This document shows positions 1 to 8,863 of a stretch of DNA of 64,000 nucleotides, piece by piece (position 1 is the stretch's first letter; each line of letters starts with the position of its first letter). This DNA comes from an uncultured candidate division Zixibacteria bacterium (GTDB lineage: Bacteria; Zixibacteria; MSB-5A5; SM1-73). The DNA lies in the NCBI GenBank assembly GCA_903908285.1, contig CAIVRH010000038.1, positions 1 to 64,000 of the forward strand, in the 5' to 3' direction. The notes beneath the pieces are model-generated. The model saw nothing but the letters and a program-made list of their open reading frames with translations. It did no database searches and had not been told where the DNA came from. The translations under genes and the position numbers were made by a program.

Positions 1-150
1 CGATGACTTGGATCACCTGGACATCGCTTTTTTTGCCATAATCTGACTCCAATCTGAAAACGTTTCCAGTTTTTCCTCCATTATGCCATATTACTCAACC
101 GATTACCACATTTTTACCAACACGAAACTTCCATTAACCCGATTTTTTTC

Positions 151-179
151 TTGACAACTGCACAAATGAGCAGTATTTT
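151..179 (+). promoter_or_regulatory. Sigma-70-type promoter of lexA
   Basis: TTGACA at 151-156 is followed by a 17-nt spacer and TATTTT at 174-179. This is a near-consensus promoter about 80 nt upstream of the lexA start. The spacer carries a perfect inverted repeat (157-174), so a repressor bound there would block polymerase. Confidence 0.7.
157..174. promoter_or_regulatory. Candidate LexA operator (SOS box), primary
   Basis: A perfect inverted repeat, ACTGC-N8-GCAGT, lies between the -35 and -10 hexamers. Its spacing matches the CTGT-N8-ACAG box of gammaproteobacteria but the half-site differs. LexA proteins are normally autoregulated from their own promoter, so this is the best operator candidate. 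Assignment is inference. Confidence 0.5.
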
Positions 180-194
180 AGCTTCGTAGATTGT

Positions 195-212
195 AGTGAA
201 CGGATGAGCAGT
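195..212. promoter_or_regulatory. Candidate LexA operator, secondary degenerate copy
   Basis: The ten bases ATGAGCAGTA at 166-175 recur at 204-213, 38 nt downstream. Here the right half-site GCAGT is intact while the left one reads AGTGA (3 of 5 matches to ACTGC). Many lexA promoters carry two operators, and this could be the weaker one. Confidence 0.3.
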
Positions 213-257
213 AAAAAACCTGTAACAGCGATTGGAAGTTAACCCTAAACGGAGGTC

Positions 258-914
258 ATGATGGTGATGGTTCGGAAGGCCCACCATATCAAAGAGTTGA
301 CCAAAAGGCAGAAGGAGGTCTTGGATTTCATCCGGGAGATGGTCGAAAGCAGGGGACTGCCTCCCACCATCCGGGAGATCGGCGAAAAATTCAAGATCGC
401 CTCGACCAACGGGGTGAGGGCGATCCTGACCGCCCTGGGCAAAAAAGGATATATCCGGCGCCAGCCTTTAGTCTCCCGGGGAATCGAGCTGGTCAAAAAA
501 ACCACGTTCGACTTCGGCCAAAGGAGAGCTTATGTGGCCGTCCCCCTGGTGGGAAAGATTGCCGCCGGCCTGCCCACCCTGGCGGTGGAGAATATCGAGG
601 GTTCCATCGCGGTGGACAAATCCTTTCTGCCGGGTGGCGACGTCTTCTCCTTGAGGGTAGTGGGGGACAGCATGAAGGATTCCGGCATCTTTGACGGCGA
701 CTATGTGTTAGCCCGGATGCAGTCCACCGCAGAGAAGGGGGATATCGTGGTGGCGGTGATCGGTGAGGAGGCTACGGTAAAAACATATATCCCGCAGAAA
801 AACCGGGTGAGGCTGGAGCCGGCGAATCCCGCCTTCCAGCCGATCGTGGTGGACACCAGATTCTCCGACTTCCGCATTGCCGGAAAGGTGATCGGGCTGT
901 TGAGAAGGATGTAA
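258..914 (+). CDS. lexA: LexA repressor (SOS regulator, self-cleaving)
   Basis: Represses DNA-damage genes and is inactivated by RecA-stimulated self-cleavage. The 218-residue product has a winged helix-turn-helix at about residues 13-70 and an S24 peptidase domain at about 92-218. The cleavage bond is Ala103-Gly104 (in GKIAAGLP), the nucleophile Ser138 (VVGDSMKDSG) and the general base Lys175 (EATVKTY), all in the expected places and family-typical length. GGAGGT at 251-256 is too close to the first ATG (258), so initiation at ATG 261, GTG 264 or ATG 267 is likely; this changes only 1-3 residues. A promoter and candidate operator lie upstream. The next two genes on the same strand are also SOS-type, giving a lexA-DUF6504-dinB cassette. 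Confidence 0.96.
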   Translation: MMVMVRKAHHIKELTKRQKEVLDFIREMVESRGLPPTIREIGEKFKIASTNGVRAILTALGKKGYIRRQPLVSRGIELVKKTTFDFGQRRAYVAVPLVGKIAAGLPTLAVENIEGSIAVDKSFLPGGDVFSLRVVGDSMKDSGIFDGDYVLARMQSTAEKGDIVVAVIGEEATVKTYIPQKNRVRLEPANPAFQPIVVDTRFSDFRIAGKVIGLLRRM

Positions 915-966
915 ATCTTCCCCCTTCTATCCTCCCTCCCCGCCGACGGGAGAAGGATGTGAAACT

Positions 967-1019
967 GTAGGGGCAACTCATGTGGCACATCCCGCCATAG
1001 GCGGGGAATTGCCCCTACA
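967..1019. repeat. Dispersed intergenic palindrome (GTAGGGGCAA family)
   Basis: Ten-base ends GTAGGGGCAA (968-977) and TTGCCCCTAC (1009-1018) are exact reverse complements around an inner CCCGCC/GGCGGG hairpin. Related pieces occur after dinB (about 2968-2993), at 35503-35575 and at about 60380-60410, always between genes. Confidence 0.7.
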
Positions 1020-1149
1020 AATTGCTTCCACCTTCAGTCCGCCGCTTGAGGATTTTTTACGGCGCGGGATACTGACTTGTCTTGAGCATAGTCGAAGGAT
1101 GGCGGTCAGCAGACATTTTCACGGAGAGAGAGGGAGAGGTTTCTTGTTC

Positions 1150-1213
1150 GTCACGGACGCCATCGTCCGTGACGATAAAATGACGATGGGTAGAGGACGA
1201 GGCGTCCTCTACC
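1150..1213. repeat. Two adjacent perfect hairpins upstream of the DUF6504-like gene
   Basis: GTCACGGACG (1150-1159) pairs with 1164-1173 across a 4-nt loop, and GGTAGAGGACG (1189-1199) pairs with 1203-1213 across 3 nt. The gap from 915 to 1273 otherwise holds only repeat pieces, including a GAGCATAGTCGAAGG fragment near 1083. The hairpins lack a T-tract, so they are not standard terminators. Confidence 0.6.
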
Positions 1214-1273
1214 AACCAAGGTGGGCGGATATACCTATCGAGAGGAAAGATACGGGATAAGAGGTCTTTGACT

Positions 1274-1522
1274 ATGGATCAAGAAATAAACCAGCCCATT
1301 GAAGTAATGGCGGTATTTGAAAGGGGAATTATGCTCCCGGTCCGTTTCAGGTGGAACGGAAGGGTGATAAAGATCGCCCACATCACCAGCCGCTGGAGAA
1401 CCAACGAGGGGAGATTCCGGAAAAAACACTATTCCGTGATGAACCAGAATTCCGAGTTCTTTCAGCTTACTTATAAGGAGAGGACCTCGGAGTGGTTTTT
1501 GAACAAAATTTGGGTGGAGTAA
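1274..1522 (+). CDS. DUF6504-like small protein in SOS cassette
   Basis: An 82-residue cytosolic protein. ATG 1274 has GAGGT eight bases upstream and is preferred over the in-frame TTG at 1268. The pattern P-x-x-F-x-W-x-G-R (residues about 22-31), a central SRW and a C-terminal SEWFLNKIWVE match what I remember of DUF6504 proteins, which in Actinobacteria sit beside the error-prone polymerase genes imuB/dnaE2. Its position between lexA and dinB fits that. No catalytic residues are evident; a role as accessory to the translesion polymerase is inference from location. The family assignment is by recall and needs a profile search. Confidence 0.6.
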   Translation: MDQEINQPIEVMAVFERGIMLPVRFRWNGRVIKIAHITSRWRTNEGRFRKKHYSVMNQNSEFFQLTYKERTSEWFLNKIWVE

Positions 1523-1682
1523 ATATAGCGGAGGGTAATTTAATCCCCTCAAGGATGTGCTGGTCTTTTTTGAATTCGGATTCATAAGAACCGGTTTGGA
1601 AAGTTGATAAAGAGATATTGGTTGATGGTTTCTTGTAATCCATGATTCAATCGGCACGGATAATTTATAGGAGCGCATCCGC

Positions 1683-2957
1683 ATGATTGCCCCGAGACCT
1701 ATGAAACATAACTCCGGTGAGATCATTAAATACTCGGTCTCGCCTAAGACGAATGAAGTCCGATTTCCGGATCACCCGAAAGAACCGGTGATCCTGCACG
1801 TGGATATGGACGCCTTCTTCGCCTCGGTGGAACAAAAGGAGCGTCCCTGGCTTGCCGGAAAGCCGGTGATAGTGGGAGGAGATCCCCAAAAAAGATGCGG
1901 GGTGGTTACAGCCGCCTCTTATGCCGCCAGAGAATACGGAATCAAGGCGGGCATGTCCCTCCTTGCCGCCAGAAGATTATGCCCGCATGCGGTCTTCCTC
2001 ATCGGAATTCACGGGGAGAAATACGAATATGTCTCCTCCCGTCTGGTGAAGATATTCCGTCAATTCACTCCCCAGGTAGAGCCATATTCCATCGACGAGG
2101 CGTTCCTGGACATAACCGGCTGTGAGAGGCTGTTCGGACCGCCGATGGAGTTGGGGAGGAAACTCAAGGAAAAAGTAAAAGCAGAGCTGGGGCTCTCCTG
2201 CTCGGTGGGCATTGCCCCCAGCAAGCTTTTGGCCAAGCTCGCCTCCTCTTTGAACAAGCCCAATGGCTTGACCATAATCCCCAAGGAGAAGATAAGGGCG
2301 ATATTGAATCCTCTGGATGTCACCGAATTATGTGGCATAGGAAGAAGTACCGCCAAGGTTCTTTCCCATCTCGGCATCCACACCGCGGGAGAGCTCGCCT
2401 CCTATCCGGTGGAAGTTCTTAAAAGAAAGTTCGGGATAGTGGGGGAATGGCTCCATTTTATGGCGAACGGGATCGATTGCTCGCCGGTGATCTCCGGTGC
2501 CATACCGGATAAATCCATGGGACATTCACGCACCTTACCCCGGGATATCGACGATCCAAAACAGATAGCTTCCATACTCTTGGGCTTGTCCAGCCTGGTG
2601 GCAAGAAGATTGAGAAAAGGGGGATTTTTGGGGCGCACCATCACCCTGAGACTGCGCTACTCCGATTTCTTCAGTTTGACCCGGTCGGAAACCATACCCC
2701 GTCCTACCGATTCCGAGCATGCTATCTTCAAAGTGGCTTTCAAGCTGGCGCTCGGCCTAGTATCAGGCATTAGAAAGATCAGGCTTCTGGGGGTAAGCGT
2801 CTCCCAGCTTATAAGAGATGAGAAACCTTTGCAGATTCCACTCCCCTTGGTAGAGTACCGGGACAAAAGAGAAGAGGTTTACTCGGTGATGGACCGAATC
2901 CGGGATAAATTCGGGGAGGACGTAATCCGCTGGGGAGGGGCAACGGTTTTCGGTTGA
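1683..2957 (+). CDS. dinB: DNA polymerase IV (Y-family translesion polymerase)
   Basis: Error-prone polymerase that bypasses damaged template bases. The 424-residue product has the palm start VDMDAFFASVEQ (about residues 40-51), the catalytic YSIDEAFLD motif (about 138-146), the SVGIAPSKLLAKLAS fingers/thumb region, helix-hairpin-helix LCGIGRSTAKVL (about 217-228) and a little-finger domain at about 255-400. The N-terminus is some 35 residues longer than in classical DinB, but AGGAG nine bases before ATG 1683 supports it. The C-terminal end lacks a clear QLxLF-type clamp motif; QIPLPL near residue 387 is a weak candidate. It follows lexA and the DUF6504-like gene, so SOS control is likely, although I see no operator copy directly upstream. 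Confidence 0.94.
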   Translation: MIAPRPMKHNSGEIIKYSVSPKTNEVRFPDHPKEPVILHVDMDAFFASVEQKERPWLAGKPVIVGGDPQKRCGVVTAASYAAREYGIKAGMSLLAARRLCPHAVFLIGIHGEKYEYVSSRLVKIFRQFTPQVEPYSIDEAFLDITGCERLFGPPMELGRKLKEKVKAELGLSCSVGIAPSKLLAKLASSLNKPNGLTIIPKEKIRAILNPLDVTELCGIGRSTAKVLSHLGIHTAGELASYPVEVLKRKFGIVGEWLHFMANGIDCSPVISGAIPDKSMGHSRTLPRDIDDPKQIASILLGLSSLVARRLRKGGFLGRTITLRLRYSDFFSLTRSETIPRPTDSEHAIFKVAFKLALGLVSGIRKIRLLGVSVSQLIRDEKPLQIPLPLVEYRDKREEVYSVMDRIRDKFGEDVIRWGGATVFG

Positions 2958-3010
2958 TACCGAAAAGTGTAGGGGCGAATCTTTAGATTCGCCCTCTTTC
3001 GGATAACCAT

Positions 3011-4156
3011 TTAACCGGCTGATCGCTTCTGGGAAAGCAATATGGCGCCGAAGCCGGTGAAGAGGACTACAAAATAGATCAGCCACTCTAAGTAAGGAAT
3101 ATTCAAAAGAATGGTCAGGACAAAAAGTCCCAGAATCATGGACCAGATCAACGGCGGCTCACCCTGTTTACCAAGAAACTTTAATATTTTATCACCCACA
3201 AATGCCGCCACCGGAATTTTGGCGACGTAGATTAATATCACATAAGCAAAAAGAGCGATAACGGCAAGGGGAATTCCGATGACGGTGAATAACAGGATAA
3301 GAATAGCAATCGGTATGCAAACCATGAAGACAAAACCCAAACCCATGCTTTTCAAAAATGATTCACTCACTGCTTGCTTGGCCAGATAGGCATTCTTCTT
3401 GCAGACCAGCGATATTACGATTCCGGTGATCATCAAAGCCAAAAGAAAAAGTGTTTTGGTGATCAGTGATTTGGCGGTGAATAAACCGGCGGATTCTTTC
3501 CCTTTTTTTGCTTCTTGCTTGGTCCAAACGGTCTCTCCGGAAATTGAAGCTCCCGATTCAACTTTGGCTGGTTTTACGCTTTTGTATTTGAAATTCCCCA
3601 AGATCTTGGCGGTAGGCATTAAGGTGATATTGGTTGCCGTAATGGAGACGTCCCTGCCCACTTCACCGGTGATGACTAGTGTGCCTACTGATCCTTTCAG
3701 ATCCCCTCCGATTCTTCCGTCCAAAGTCATCTCTCCCCCAAAGGCGGTAACATCCTTTTCGATGGCGGCATCCGGCCGGATGTTCAAAGCGCTGCAGAAA
3801 GCGATTAGGTTCTGGTTTATCTGGCCGTTAATATTGATATTCTGGGCAAAACCCCGAACGCTGCCATTGACCACTCCCAAAACTTCCAGATTCTGAGCCG
3901 CGGAATTCAAGCTTCCGGTGATCAAACCGTTCTGGACCAAATATCGGGAACCGGAAATCAAATCTCCCCCGATGGTACCGTCCAATTTGAGATTTTGCCC
4001 GGCGATAATCAAGTCATCATCGATAATGGACGTATCCGGAAAGAAAAAGTTACCACCGCTTTTGAATTGGGTTCCATAAGAAGAGCTGTAACCTAAAAAT
4101 ACCAGCATCGTGCAAATAATACCGGAAAGCAACAAAATTTTTCTCAATTTCATCAT
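3011..4156 (-). CDS. Bactofilin-like polymer-forming domain fused to a multi-helix membrane domain
   Basis: An exported membrane protein of about 381 residues. GGAGGT lies four bases before the ATG at 4156 (MMKLRKILLL...), so longer upstream starts are rejected. After a signal peptide come about 160 residues of short repeats such as DLIIAGQNLKLDGTIGGDL, NGSVRGFAQNININGQI and GKVT/GEVGRDVSITATN, typical of the right-handed beta-helix of polymer-forming (bactofilin-type) proteins. From about residue 230 there are four or five transmembrane helices, with a Pro-rich VMVCIPIAILILLFTVIGIP core. Classical bactofilins are cytosolic; here the beta-helix follows a signal peptide, so it should lie outside the membrane. 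Function unknown; an envelope scaffold is a guess. Confidence 0.75.
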   Translation of the reverse strand: MMKLRKILLLSGIICTMLVFLGYSSSYGTQFKSGGNFFFPDTSIIDDDLIIAGQNLKLDGTIGGDLISGSRYLVQNGLITGSLNSAAQNLEVLGVVNGSVRGFAQNININGQINQNLIAFCSALNIRPDAAIEKDVTAFGGEMTLDGRIGGDLKGSVGTLVITGEVGRDVSITATNITLMPTAKILGNFKYKSVKPAKVESGASISGETVWTKQEAKKGKESAGLFTAKSLITKTLFLLALMITGIVISLVCKKNAYLAKQAVSESFLKSMGLGFVFMVCIPIAILILLFTVIGIPLAVIALFAYVILIYVAKIPVAAFVGDKILKFLGKQGEPPLIWSMILGLFVLTILLNIPYLEWLIYFVVLFTGFGAILLSQKRSAG

Positions 4157-4374
4157 TAATACCTCCATCTTCGGATGGTCCTCTACCTTATATCTACGTG
4201 AAATAGCCAATTCGGTTTCATCTTAACCAAAAGTATGTCCCAATATAAGACATCCCGAATAATGACGGTGTCTTATGATCACATCTGGATAATTTACAAA
4301 ATCAATATATGTACCTCATAACCAAAAAGCAATAGATATCAATTTCAGACTCAGGTGAAGTGAGAAAATATAGG

Positions 4375-4402
4375 TTGACAAACAAGGGAAAATTCATACA
4401 TT
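4375..4402 (+). promoter_or_regulatory. Promoter of the nucleotidyltransferase gene
   Basis: TTGACA at 4375-4380, a 16-nt spacer and TACATT at 4397-4402. It sits about 50 nt before the start at 4451, with no other gene between. Confidence 0.5.
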
Positions 4403-4450
4403 ATTTTTCTTGTCCGGATGATATTCATATTAGTTGAAGGGAAAAGCATC

Positions 4451-5440
4451 ATGAAAGCCATTATCCCAGTAGCAGGAATAGGAACCAGGTTGAGACCTCA
4501 TACTTATACCGTTCCTAAAGTCCTATTGAACGTGGCGGGGAAACCAATCCTGGCACATATACTGGACATTGTCCAACAACTGAAAATTACTGAAGTGGTA
4601 TTGATCACCGGCTTTCTGGGTGAGCAAATTGTTGATTATGTAAATAAGCATTACCGGTTCAAATGCACCTTCATCGAACAGAGGGAGCTTAAAGGGCTGG
4701 GATATGCCATCAGCCGGGCCACACCGGAGATGAAGGATGATGAACCGGTTCTGATAATTCTGGGAGACACCATATTTGAAGCGGATCTGATGCCGGTGAT
4801 TAGGGGAGGATACGATGCTCTGGGCATCAAAAAGGTGGCCGATCCCCGTCGTTTCGGCATCGTGGAGATGAAGGGGAAATTTATCAAACAACTGGTGGAA
4901 AAACCGAAGAAACCTAAAAGCCACCTGGCGGTAGTGGGTGTGTACTTTATCCGGAACACAAACCTTTTTAAAGAATGCCTGAAGGAGATAGTCACCAGAA
5001 AAATCAAGACCAAGAATGAATATCAGCTTACCGATGCCCTGCAATTGATGATCCAGCGTGGGGTGAACTTCAAAACCTTCAAGGTGAACGAATGGTATGA
5101 TTGCGGAAAACCGGAAACACTGCTTGAAACCAACCGGCGGTTGTTGGCAAAAACCAAACTGGTCATGAAGCGGAAAGGTTCGCTCATCCTTCCTCCGGTT
5201 TTCATCTCCAAATCCGCCCAAGTGGAAAACTGCATTCTTGGCCCTAATGTTTCCGTGGCAGACCAAGCGGTTTTAAAGAACTCTATAATTCGCAATACTA
5301 TAATCGGTGAAAAAGCCCGGGTGGAAAATACAACCATGGATTCATCCCTGATCGGAAACCATGCCCAGGTCAAAGGGATTTTCCGCCAACTCAACGTGGG
5401 CGATTCATCCGAGATCAATTTAACCCAACCGGTCTTTTAG
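4451..5440 (+). CDS. Sugar-1-phosphate nucleotidyltransferase with C-terminal left-handed beta-helix
   Basis: Makes an NDP-sugar (probably dTDP- or UDP-glucose type) for surface glycans. Starting at ATG 4451 the product has 329 residues. The nucleotide-binding start MKAIIPVAGIGTRLRPHT, PKVLLNVAGKPIL, the metal site LGDTIFEAD (about residues 96-104) and EKPKKPKS are typical of the RmlA/GalU-like family. From about residue 245 hexapeptide repeats (VENCILGPNVSVADQAVL...) form a left-handed beta-helix, as in archaeal-type bifunctional enzymes. Acyl/acetyltransferase residues are not evident. An upstream start at 4418 would add 11 residues but lacks a ribosome site. The sugar specificity cannot be told from sequence alone. 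Confidence 0.85.
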   Translation: MKAIIPVAGIGTRLRPHTYTVPKVLLNVAGKPILAHILDIVQQLKITEVVLITGFLGEQIVDYVNKHYRFKCTFIEQRELKGLGYAISRATPEMKDDEPVLIILGDTIFEADLMPVIRGGYDALGIKKVADPRRFGIVEMKGKFIKQLVEKPKKPKSHLAVVGVYFIRNTNLFKECLKEIVTRKIKTKNEYQLTDALQLMIQRGVNFKTFKVNEWYDCGKPETLLETNRRLLAKTKLVMKRKGSLILPPVFISKSAQVENCILGPNVSVADQAVLKNSIIRNTIIGEKARVENTTMDSSLIGNHAQVKGIFRQLNVGDSSEINLTQPVF

Positions 5441-5685
5441 ATATTGAATTCTGTCTGAAGATCTACTGCTTTTCCAAAGATCGTTTAACGGCTTCGAAGC
5501 GCATTTCGTAAATCGAAGATCGGTAAGCGAAGGTGGAAGATTTGTTTTTATGATAGAAACCGAATATCGAATTTCACCTGTCGGGCTTCGACAAGAGCCT
5601 GGTTACCGATAAACGATAAACATTATTACGATTCACTCATTAATGGACTCAAATCATACCACCGGCTTAAACCAAAGGAGCCAAT

Positions 5686-6846
5686 ATGCCTGCACGGAAA
5701 TATTTCTTCACTTCCGAATCGGTGACCGAGGGACATCCCGACAAGATATGTGATCAGATCTCGGATGCGGTGTTGGACGAACTGATGAGACAGGACACGC
5801 ATGCCCGGGTGGCATGTGAGGCATTTGTAACCGTGGGTTTGGTTATCGTGGGAGGGGAAATAACTACCACCGGATATGTCGATCTTCCTCGTCTGGTGCG
5901 GGATCTGGTAAAAGATATCGGTTACACCGAACCCAAGTTAGGATTCAGCGGGGATGCCTGTGCTATTTTGAATGCCATCGGCACCCAGTCTCCGGATATT
6001 GCCCAGGGGGTGGACACCGGCGGGGCAGGAGACCAGGGATTGATGATCGGATATGCCTGCCGGGAGACCCCCGAGTTTATGCCTATGCCTATTATGCTGT
6101 CACACAAACTATGCCGGCAATTGGCCGAGGTGAGAAAAAAGAAAATACTTCCCTATTTGGGGCCGGATGGGAAATCGCAGGTGACGGTGGAGTACGAGGA
6201 CGGTATCCCCAAAAGAGTGGATACGGTGATTTTAGCGTGCCAGCATACCGAGGAGATATTGGACACCGGCGGCAGGATGATCACCGAGAAAGCCCGGCAA
6301 GAGATAATAGCTAAAGTGGTGAAACCGGTGATCGGCGAACTGGTGGATGATAGAACCAAATATTTCATCAATGCCACGGGAAAATTCGTGATCGGCGGAC
6401 CTCAGTCGGATACCGGGATGACCGGCAGAAAGATCATCGTCGACACCTATGGCGGGACAGTGCCCCATGGTGGAGGAGCTTTCTCCGGAAAAGATCCCAC
6501 CAAAGTGGACCGCTCCGCTACCTATGCCGCCCGGTATATCGCCAAAAATGTGGTAGCCGCAGGGTTGGCGGAAAAACTATTGATCCAGCTGGCTTACGTC
6601 ATTGGTGTGGCGGATCCGGTCTCCATTATGTTAAACAGCTTCGGTACCTTGAAAATTCCACACGAGAGGCTGGAAAAACTGATCCGCAAGCACTTCGAGC
6701 TTACCCCCGGTGGAATCATAAACATGCTGGATTTGAGAAGACCCATATACCGGGATACTGCTGCCTATGGTCACTTTGGCAGAACCGAGCGCAGCTTCAC
6801 CTGGGAGAGAACCGATAAAGCGGAAGATTTAAAAAAGGAAGCGTAG
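5686..6846 (+). CDS. metK: S-adenosylmethionine synthetase
   Basis: Forms S-adenosylmethionine from methionine and ATP in the cytosol. The 386-residue length is standard. Motifs: [20 protein letters not shown] (about residues 8-27), the P-loop-like [17 protein letters not shown] (about 264-280), GAGDQGLM (about 112-119) and the [18 protein letters not shown] end. AAGGAG seven bases before ATG supports the start. ahcY follows 354 bp downstream on the same strand, so the pair covers making the methyl donor and recycling its product. I see no SAM-riboswitch consensus in 5441-5685. Confidence 0.97.
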   Translation: MPARKYFFTSESVTEGHPDKICDQISDAVLDELMRQDTHARVACEAFVTVGLVIVGGEITTTGYVDLPRLVRDLVKDIGYTEPKLGFSGDACAILNAIGTQSPDIAQGVDTGGAGDQGLMIGYACRETPEFMPMPIMLSHKLCRQLAEVRKKKILPYLGPDGKSQVTVEYEDGIPKRVDTVILACQHTEEILDTGGRMITEKARQEIIAKVVKPVIGELVDDRTKYFINATGKFVIGGPQSDTGMTGRKIIVDTYGGTVPHGGGAFSGKDPTKVDRSATYAARYIAKNVVAAGLAEKLLIQLAYVIGVADPVSIMLNSFGTLKIPHERLEKLIRKHFELTPGGIINMLDLRRPIYRDTAAYGHFGRTERSFTWERTDKAEDLKKEA

Positions 6847-6929
6847 CAATAAAAGGGGTCCAGGGTTCGAGGGACCAAGGGGTCAAGTGAAAGGCTTAAA
6901 CTTTTCCGGGCCATCCTTCGACCCTTCGA

Positions 6930-6991
6930 TAAACTCATGGTGCTGAGCAAAGTCGAAGCATAAACTCAGGGTGCTGAGCGAAGTCGAAGCA
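6930..6991. repeat. Tandem 31-bp copies of the GCTGAGCGAAGTCGAAG repeat
   Basis: Two adjacent 31-bp units (6930-6960 and 6961-6991) differ at two positions and share TGCTGAGC(A/G)AAGTCGAAGCA. An inverted CCTTCGACCCTTCGA precedes them, so the unit can form a hairpin. Degenerate relatives lie near 1081-1097, 40050-40080 and 51757-51790. This resembles widespread intergenic repeats of environmental bacteria. Confidence 0.75.
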
Positions 6992-7032
6992 CTACACTTA
7001 AGGACAAGTGAAGGCTCGGTTACGTGCTTGAT

Positions 7033-7145
7033 TGAACATTTGAACCTTTGAACTTTTGAACTTGTAGATTTAACCTTGAACTTTAAACTTTGAACATTAA
7101 ACGTCTTTGCCTCTCTTGAACCCTTGAACCCTTGAATCCTTGAAC
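7033..7145. repeat. Short-period (7-8 nt) TTGAAC repeat array
   Basis: TTGAAC or a one-base variant recurs every seven or eight bases, for example CTTGAACC repeated near 7115-7145. It fills most of the metK-ahcY gap (6847-7200), whose start (6850-6890) also shows a loose GGGTC/GGGAC period. No gene is seen in the gap. Confidence 0.75.
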
Positions 7146-7197
7146 CCTCTTAAGCAATTATTGACAGAAACACCATTCATTATAGATAAGGAGATGA

Positions 7198-8457
<1,260 letters not shown>

Positions 8458-8664
8458 GAAGAAGTTATGAGTACCGAGAAATGAGAATTGAGTTTAAGAT
8501 ATAAGTTTTAATTTGCTGGCTCGGAATTCCCTCAATCCGAATCTCAACGAAACTCAAACCGATCATCGATGAACATTTATTCGTCATTTTCTGACTTGGA
8601 AGAAAACACAAAGGCCAACGACCAAATAAATGCATCGAAATTTTGAGTTTTTAATTGTAATTTT

Positions 8665-8710
8665 GCCCAGACGGGCAACCGTCTGGTTGCCCAGAAGGGC
8701 AACCGTCTGG
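8665..8710. repeat. Nested inverted repeats in ahcY/dockerin convergent gap
   Basis: CCAGACGG-GCAA-CCGTCTGG (8667-8686) is followed by TTGCCC-AGAA-GGGCAA (8687-8702) and another CCGTCTGG (8703-8710). The gap 8458-8863 holds these plus the terminator at 8802-8840; no gene is seen. Confidence 0.65.
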
Positions 8711-8801
8711 TTGAATTTTACTTTTTGAATTTTGAACTCTACTGATATACCATAACTGCGGCTGCCTTTCCCCCACAAAGGAATAAAATAGAATGGCGTA
8801 A

Positions 8802-8840
8802 AAAAAATCACCCCCGCCCGAAGGCAGGGGTGATTCTTTT
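8802..8840 (-). terminator. Intrinsic terminator of the large dockerin gene
   Basis: AATCACCCCCGCC, a short loop and GGCAGGGGTGATT form a strong hairpin with A/T runs on both sides. On the minus strand it is followed by a run of Ts, 24 nt past the stop codon at 8864. It could also stop plus-strand transcription from ahcY. Confidence 0.8.
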
Positions 8841-8863
8841 CGCCAGTTAGTTCTGGTCTTGAA

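Noticed and set aside
1-81. Minus-strand frame reading ...GKTGNVFRLESDYGKKSDVQVIQVI off the left edge, as a divergent gene start
   Set aside because: The frame is protein-like but has no ATG after the upstream stop and no ribosome site; a different frame has ATG 81 but stops after 22 codons. Needs sequence to the left.
982-1260. 92-residue plus-strand frame
   Set aside because: It runs through the palindromic repeats, has no ribosome site and no protein-like composition.
4523-5266. 247-residue minus-strand frame inside the nucleotidyltransferase
   Set aside because: Antisense to a clear family member; no motif or start signal.
5441-5685. SAM riboswitch before metK
   Set aside because: No SAM-box consensus or terminator/antiterminator pair found by eye.
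7033-7145. Replication-origin iterons or DnaA boxes
   Set aside because: Units do not match TTATNCACA and the same kind of array recurs at several gene ends with different units.
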